From JAUNSR01 sp036655755 (lineage in GTDB: Bacteria; Bacteroidota; Bacteroidia; Bacteroidales; JAUNSR01), in contig JAVVPN010000047.1 in the NCBI GenBank assembly GCA_036655755.1, positions 1 to 23,099 on the forward strand: 23,099 nt of DNA, written 5' to 3'. The position numbers were made by a program, and so were the translations under genes. The notes beneath the pieces were generated by a model that worked only from the letters and a program-made list of their open reading frames with translations, did not search any database and was not told where the DNA came from. Each line of letters starts with the position of its first letter. The stretch's first letter is position 1. This document shows positions 20,258-23,099 of this stretch, piece by piece.

Positions 20258-21019
20258 TCAGATTAAACGCATTTTCATTTTGATATCTTCTTTCGGACGG
20301 TCGCCGGCGGCAGTAGCTGCTTGCTGGATTTTATCTACTACGTCGAGCCCTTCAACCACTTCGCCAAATACGGTGTACTGGTCATCAAGATGCGGAGTAC
20401 CTCCTAATGTTTTGTAGGCTTCGCGCTGTTCGGGAGTAAGCATTACGGGACCGTTTTCCTGCATTTCTGCTTTTGTCAGTGCGATCAGTTCTTCTTGCAG
20501 CTGGTAAAGACCTTCCTGATCTTTGTTGCGGCGCAAGTCCATAATCTGTTTGCGGCGTTCGGCAGCCAGGCGGTCAAAGATTGCGCGCTCTTTCTGCGCT
20601 GTCAGACTCTGCTGAAGCTGGTTTAGCTTGCCGTCATTGTAGGTATCGCCCCATACGATGTAGAATTGCGAGCCGGATGATTCACGCTCGGGATTTACCT
20701 GGTCTGCCTGGCGTGCGGCAGCAAGGGCACCCCGTTTGTGGAAATATTTCGGATAAACGATTTCGGCAGGAATAGTGTATCCCGGACCGCCGGTACCCAA
20801 CGATTTGCCGGCAGGAGCTCCTTTTGAATCGGGATCGCCACCCTGAACCATAAAGTTTTTGATTACACGGTGGAAAAGCGTATCATCGTAAAAACCTTCT
20901 TTCACCAGTTTGATGAAGTTATCACGGTGAAGAGGTGTTTCGTCGTACAATTTGATTTTGATGTCTCCCATCGGAGTCTCGATCAACACGTGTACATTCT
21001 CTGTTGAGTTAGCGCTCAT
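20258..21019 (-). CDS. Cyclophilin-type peptidyl-prolyl isomerase with helical insert
   Basis: A 253-residue cyclophilin. It accelerates cis-trans isomerisation of X-Pro bonds during protein folding. FYDDTLFHRVIKNFMVQGGDP (43-63; catalytic Arg in FHR) and SSGSQFYIVWGD are the active-site strands. Standard bacterial cyclophilins are 160-190 residues. The extra length is a charged, probably helical insert at about 130-205 (LNQLQQSLTAQKERAIFDRLAAERRKQI and onward) before the closing FGEVVEGLDVVDKI. The protein has no signal peptide, so it should be cytoplasmic. A candidate -7 box TACTTTTG lies upstream. It is the first gene of a likely pair with the aldehyde dehydrogenase. Confidence 0.92.
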   Translation of the reverse strand: MSANSTENVHVLIETPMGDIKIKLYDETPLHRDNFIKLVKEGFYDDTLFHRVIKNFMVQGGDPDSKGAPAGKSLGTGGPGYTIPAEIVYPKYFHKRGALAAARQADQVNPERESSGSQFYIVWGDTYNDGKLNQLQQSLTAQKERAIFDRLAAERRKQIMDLRRNKDQEGLYQLQEELIALTKAEMQENGPVMLTPEQREAYKTLGGTPHLDDQYTVFGEVVEGLDVVDKIQQAATAAGDRPKEDIKMKMRLI

Positions 21020-21051
21020 ACAATCAATATTTAGTTAAATGATAATTGTTA

Positions 21052-21059
21052 CAAAAGTA
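21052..21059 (-). promoter_or_regulatory. Candidate -7 box for the cyclophilin gene
   Basis: On the minus strand TACTTTTG matches TAnnTTTG. No convincing -33 box is seen at the usual distance. It lies 33 bases upstream of the ATG. Confidence 0.45.
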
Positions 21060-21196
21060 GAAAAAAAGCATCAATGTTCTTCTTATCGATGTTATAACAA
21101 TCGGGAAGGGGGGTAAGATGATTCTGTGATTTAACTCTATGAATTTTTAACAAAATAAAGAATTATGATTATCTTGCATAAAACGGAGTAAATAGT

Positions 21197-22060
21197 ATGA
21201 TAAAGAAGAAATACAAGCTGGGGCTTGCATTAAGCGGTGGGGGAGCGAAAGGTTTTGCTCATTGTGGAGCATTGCAGGCGATGGAAGAGTTCGGATTAAA
21301 GCCCGAAATAATTGCAGGAACAAGTGCCGGAGCTATTGTGGGAGCATTATATGCGGCCGGTAATCGACCGGTTGATATCAGCCGGATGTTTATGGGAAAG
21401 GAATTTACCAATTTTGTAAAGATATTGATTCCGAAGGCGGGATTTTTCGATCATTCTCCTTTTGAGGAATTCTTGTTGCAATACTTGCATGCTGAGCGTT
21501 TTGAAGAGTTGCAGATTCCGCTATATGTAGTGGCCAGCGATCTTGATCATGGGCGCAGCGTTGTTTTTTCGGAAGGTGAATTGGGTAAGTGTCTGCTTGC
21601 GTCATGTAGCGTGCCGGTTATTTTCAATCCGGTAGAGATTGATGGTGTACATTATGTGGACGGGGGTATTTTTCGTAATTTTCCGGTATCGCCCATCCGC
21701 GAATTATGTGAAGAGGTAATCGGAATTAATGTCAGCCCGTTAATATCGTCGGATTACAAACAGAATATGATTCAGATTGCTCAGCGGTCGTATCACTTTA
21801 TGTTTAAGGCGAATACTTTCGAGGATAAAGAGTTGTGCGATATCCTGGTGGAAGTGGAAGAGGCGCAACAATACAGTACGTTCGATCTTGAAAATATCCA
21901 TCAGATTTTCCAAATCGGGTATCAGGATACAGTACGGGTGCTCGAAACCAAATATGGTTTAAAACGGGTATTGCCACCGGCCAAATTTGACTTTCCTGAA
22001 AAGAAAGAGAAGAAAAAAGGCTGGAAAAAGCGACTGGAGTCGATTGGCGGACAAAGTTAA
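21197..22060 (+). CDS. Patatin-like phospholipase
   Basis: A 287-residue serine lipase of the patatin/RssA type. The oxyanion hole is SGGGAKGFAH (13-22), the nucleophile Ser43 lies in GTSAG, and the dyad Asp155 in VDGG (154-157). It probably cleaves acyl chains from phospholipids or similar lipids, but the substrate is unknown. There is no signal peptide or membrane segment. The C-terminus is a strongly basic tail (FPEKKEKKKGWKKRLES) that could bring the protein to acidic membranes. The gene diverges from the cyclophilin gene and ends 33 bases before an intrinsic terminator. The ATG start lies just before the conserved LALSGGG. Confidence 0.92.
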   Translation: MIKKKYKLGLALSGGGAKGFAHCGALQAMEEFGLKPEIIAGTSAGAIVGALYAAGNRPVDISRMFMGKEFTNFVKILIPKAGFFDHSPFEEFLLQYLHAERFEELQIPLYVVASDLDHGRSVVFSEGELGKCLLASCSVPVIFNPVEIDGVHYVDGGIFRNFPVSPIRELCEEVIGINVSPLISSDYKQNMIQIAQRSYHFMFKANTFEDKELCDILVEVEEAQQYSTFDLENIHQIFQIGYQDTVRVLETKYGLKRVLPPAKFDFPEKKEKKKGWKKRLESIGGQS

Positions 22061-22093
22061 GAAGAGAGGTTTATTTCAAAGCTTCATATTAAG

Positions 22094-22128
22094 ATTCGGG
22101 CAGATAATCATCCGCCCGAATTTTTTTT
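22094..22128 (+). terminator. Intrinsic terminator of the patatin gene
   Basis: ATTCGGGC (22094-22101) pairs with GCCCGAAT (22114-22121). An inner GAT/ATC pairing extends the stem past one mismatch around the loop AATC. A run of eight T (22121-22128) follows. The next gene converges from the right, so it may also limit transcription from that side. Confidence 0.85.
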
Positions 22129-22135
22129 GTCTTTT

Positions 22136-23086
22136 CTAATTGATCTCACCGGGATACAAAGGTTCTCCTTGCTCATTTACAACTACCCAGCCTATTACCG
22201 ATACACTAGGGAATGTAATTGTAGTAGCATTTACTATGGCTTTAAATAAATAACTGTCGCCGGCAACTAAAACATCTCCGGGAACCGGTACGGATACGGC
22301 ATAGGTGCGAGGAGTTGTTTCATTATTCACTTTAATATATAAGACGACCGACATTTGGTCAGACGTTTTAAGCGGTAATAAGGTGGCCTGACATGTATTT
22401 TGGGCTACTCCCATTTTCATATAATTGGTAGAAAGGCTTGTTGCGGACGGAATCTGACCTGTACCCAAATCCATAGTGCCGGTAGTGACAGGAGGAGTGA
22501 TTTTAGCAGAATCGATGGAGTTGATGGTTATTCCATTTCCTCCGGTTACCTGAATCACGATCTGACTGCAACTGTGGGTATAAACAATGTCAATATTGGC
22601 TGCAGTACCGGATATTGCATACTTAGGAGTTTTCCACCATAAATAGTCGACTCCGTTTGAAAGGGCAGATGATGTGCCTTTCGAAAAGGTAGGAGTCCGA
22701 TTGGTGGTACTGTTGGTTGCTACCGAATAAAAATCGTATTCGCCATTAGTTAAAAAGATGTTTGCGGCTAACGGACTCAATATGCCCGAACTTTTGGTGG
22801 TATAATTTGCCGATTCGATCGGGACGTCACTCGGTGTCTGACCCTGATTGTATACAAAAACGGTAGCATATCGTCCTTGAGGAAATGTAAACATACTTTT
22901 TGTAAGGTTCAGGCTTAACATTACGGCGCTGAATGAAACAGGATAGGTTTTGTCGTTGGTATTCGCATTGTCTTTATTCGAATCAGAATCGGGATAGATA
23001 TAAATCGTATCCTTCGAGCAACTGTAAAAAATGCTGAGTACCATACATGGCAAGCAAATCCATTTCATAAAATTGATTTTTTTCAT
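22136..23086 (-). CDS. Fimbrillin-family (Mfa/FimA-like) lipoprotein
   Basis: A 316-residue lipoprotein. The signal peptide MKKINFMKWICLPCMVLSIFYSC ends in a lipobox with Cys23 as the lipidated residue, followed by an acidic spacer (SDSNKDNANTND). The mature part resembles Bacteroidales fimbrillin-like proteins. It has the strand YPVSFSAVMLSLNLTKS, then GRYATVFVYNQG, LTNGEYDFYSVATNS, VDYLWWKTPKYAISGT, and a terminal WVVVNEQGEPLYPGEIN that may act in strand exchange. Such proteins reach the outer membrane as lipoproteins and polymerise into fimbriae after proteolytic removal of the N-terminus. No Arg/Lys cleavage site could be confirmed by eye. Any neighbouring fimbrial genes would be to the right, outside the window. 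A start at Met7 is an alternative. Confidence 0.82.
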   Translation of the reverse strand: MKKINFMKWICLPCMVLSIFYSCSKDTIYIYPDSDSNKDNANTNDKTYPVSFSAVMLSLNLTKSMFTFPQGRYATVFVYNQGQTPSDVPIESANYTTKSSGILSPLAANIFLTNGEYDFYSVATNSTTNRTPTFSKGTSSALSNGVDYLWWKTPKYAISGTAANIDIVYTHSCSQIVIQVTGGNGITINSIDSAKITPPVTTGTMDLGTGQIPSATSLSTNYMKMGVAQNTCQATLLPLKTSDQMSVVLYIKVNNETTPRTYAVSVPVPGDVLVAGDSYLFKAIVNATTITFPSVSVIGWVVVNEQGEPLYPGEIN

Positions 23087-23099
23087 AAGAGTAGATTTT

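Overview
The window looks like chromosomal DNA from a member of the Bacteroidota, most likely the order Bacteroidales. Four things point that way. Several promoters have the Bacteroidota form (TTG, about 20 bases, then TAnnTTTG). There are almost no Shine-Dalgarno sequences ahead of starts (for example murA and rimM). Two tandem exported proteins end in type IX secretion (T9SS) sorting domains. A fimbrillin-type lipoprotein sits at the right end. T9SS cargo together with FimA/Mfa-like fimbrillin suggests a Porphyromonas/Tannerella/Dysgonomonas-like lineage rather than a typical gut Bacteroides, but the genus cannot be fixed from this sequence.

Layout. 1-3544: two adjacent T9SS cargo genes, the first cut by the window edge. 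3693-6883: a housekeeping run, tsaB (tRNA t6A synthesis), a DUF4290 gene, murA (first step of peptidoglycan synthesis) and rimM (ribosome maturation), closed by a perfect 27-bp bidirectional terminator. 6953-8851 (minus): a membrane histidine kinase with a periplasmic binding-protein-like sensor and no neighbouring response regulator. 9012-11148: two tRNA-Ser(GCU) genes in the same orientation about 2 kb apart, each with its own near-identical promoter. They bracket a small orphan gene and an uncharacterised ATP-grasp-like gene. The second tRNA contains a 33-base assembly gap. 11276-12337: mltG, a peptidoglycan terminase. 12416-14992: iorA-iorB (2-oxoacid:ferredoxin oxidoreductase) followed by a small membrane protein. 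15067-17073 (minus): an OPT-family peptide transporter. 17173-17889: a DUF2461 gene. 17994-18114: a GC-rich inverted array of 22-bp units. 18166-21019 (minus): peroxiredoxin, aldehyde dehydrogenase and cyclophilin. 21197-22060: a patatin-like phospholipase. 22136-23086 (minus): a fimbrillin-family lipoprotein.

The genes are mostly ordinary core and envelope functions. murA and mltG act on peptidoglycan. tsaB, rimM and the two tRNAs serve translation. iorAB and the OPT transporter fit an anaerobe that imports peptides and ferments amino acids. The peroxiredoxin and aldehyde dehydrogenase suit detoxification. No defence system, phage, insertion sequence or CRISPR array was seen.

The points most worth a second look are the 22-bp inverted repeat array at 17994-18114, the natural Cys-to-Asp change in the MurA active site, the duplicated tRNA-Ser locus with its gap and its missing CCA, an IorA without the usual C-terminal ferredoxin domain, and the ATP-grasp-like gene between the tRNAs.
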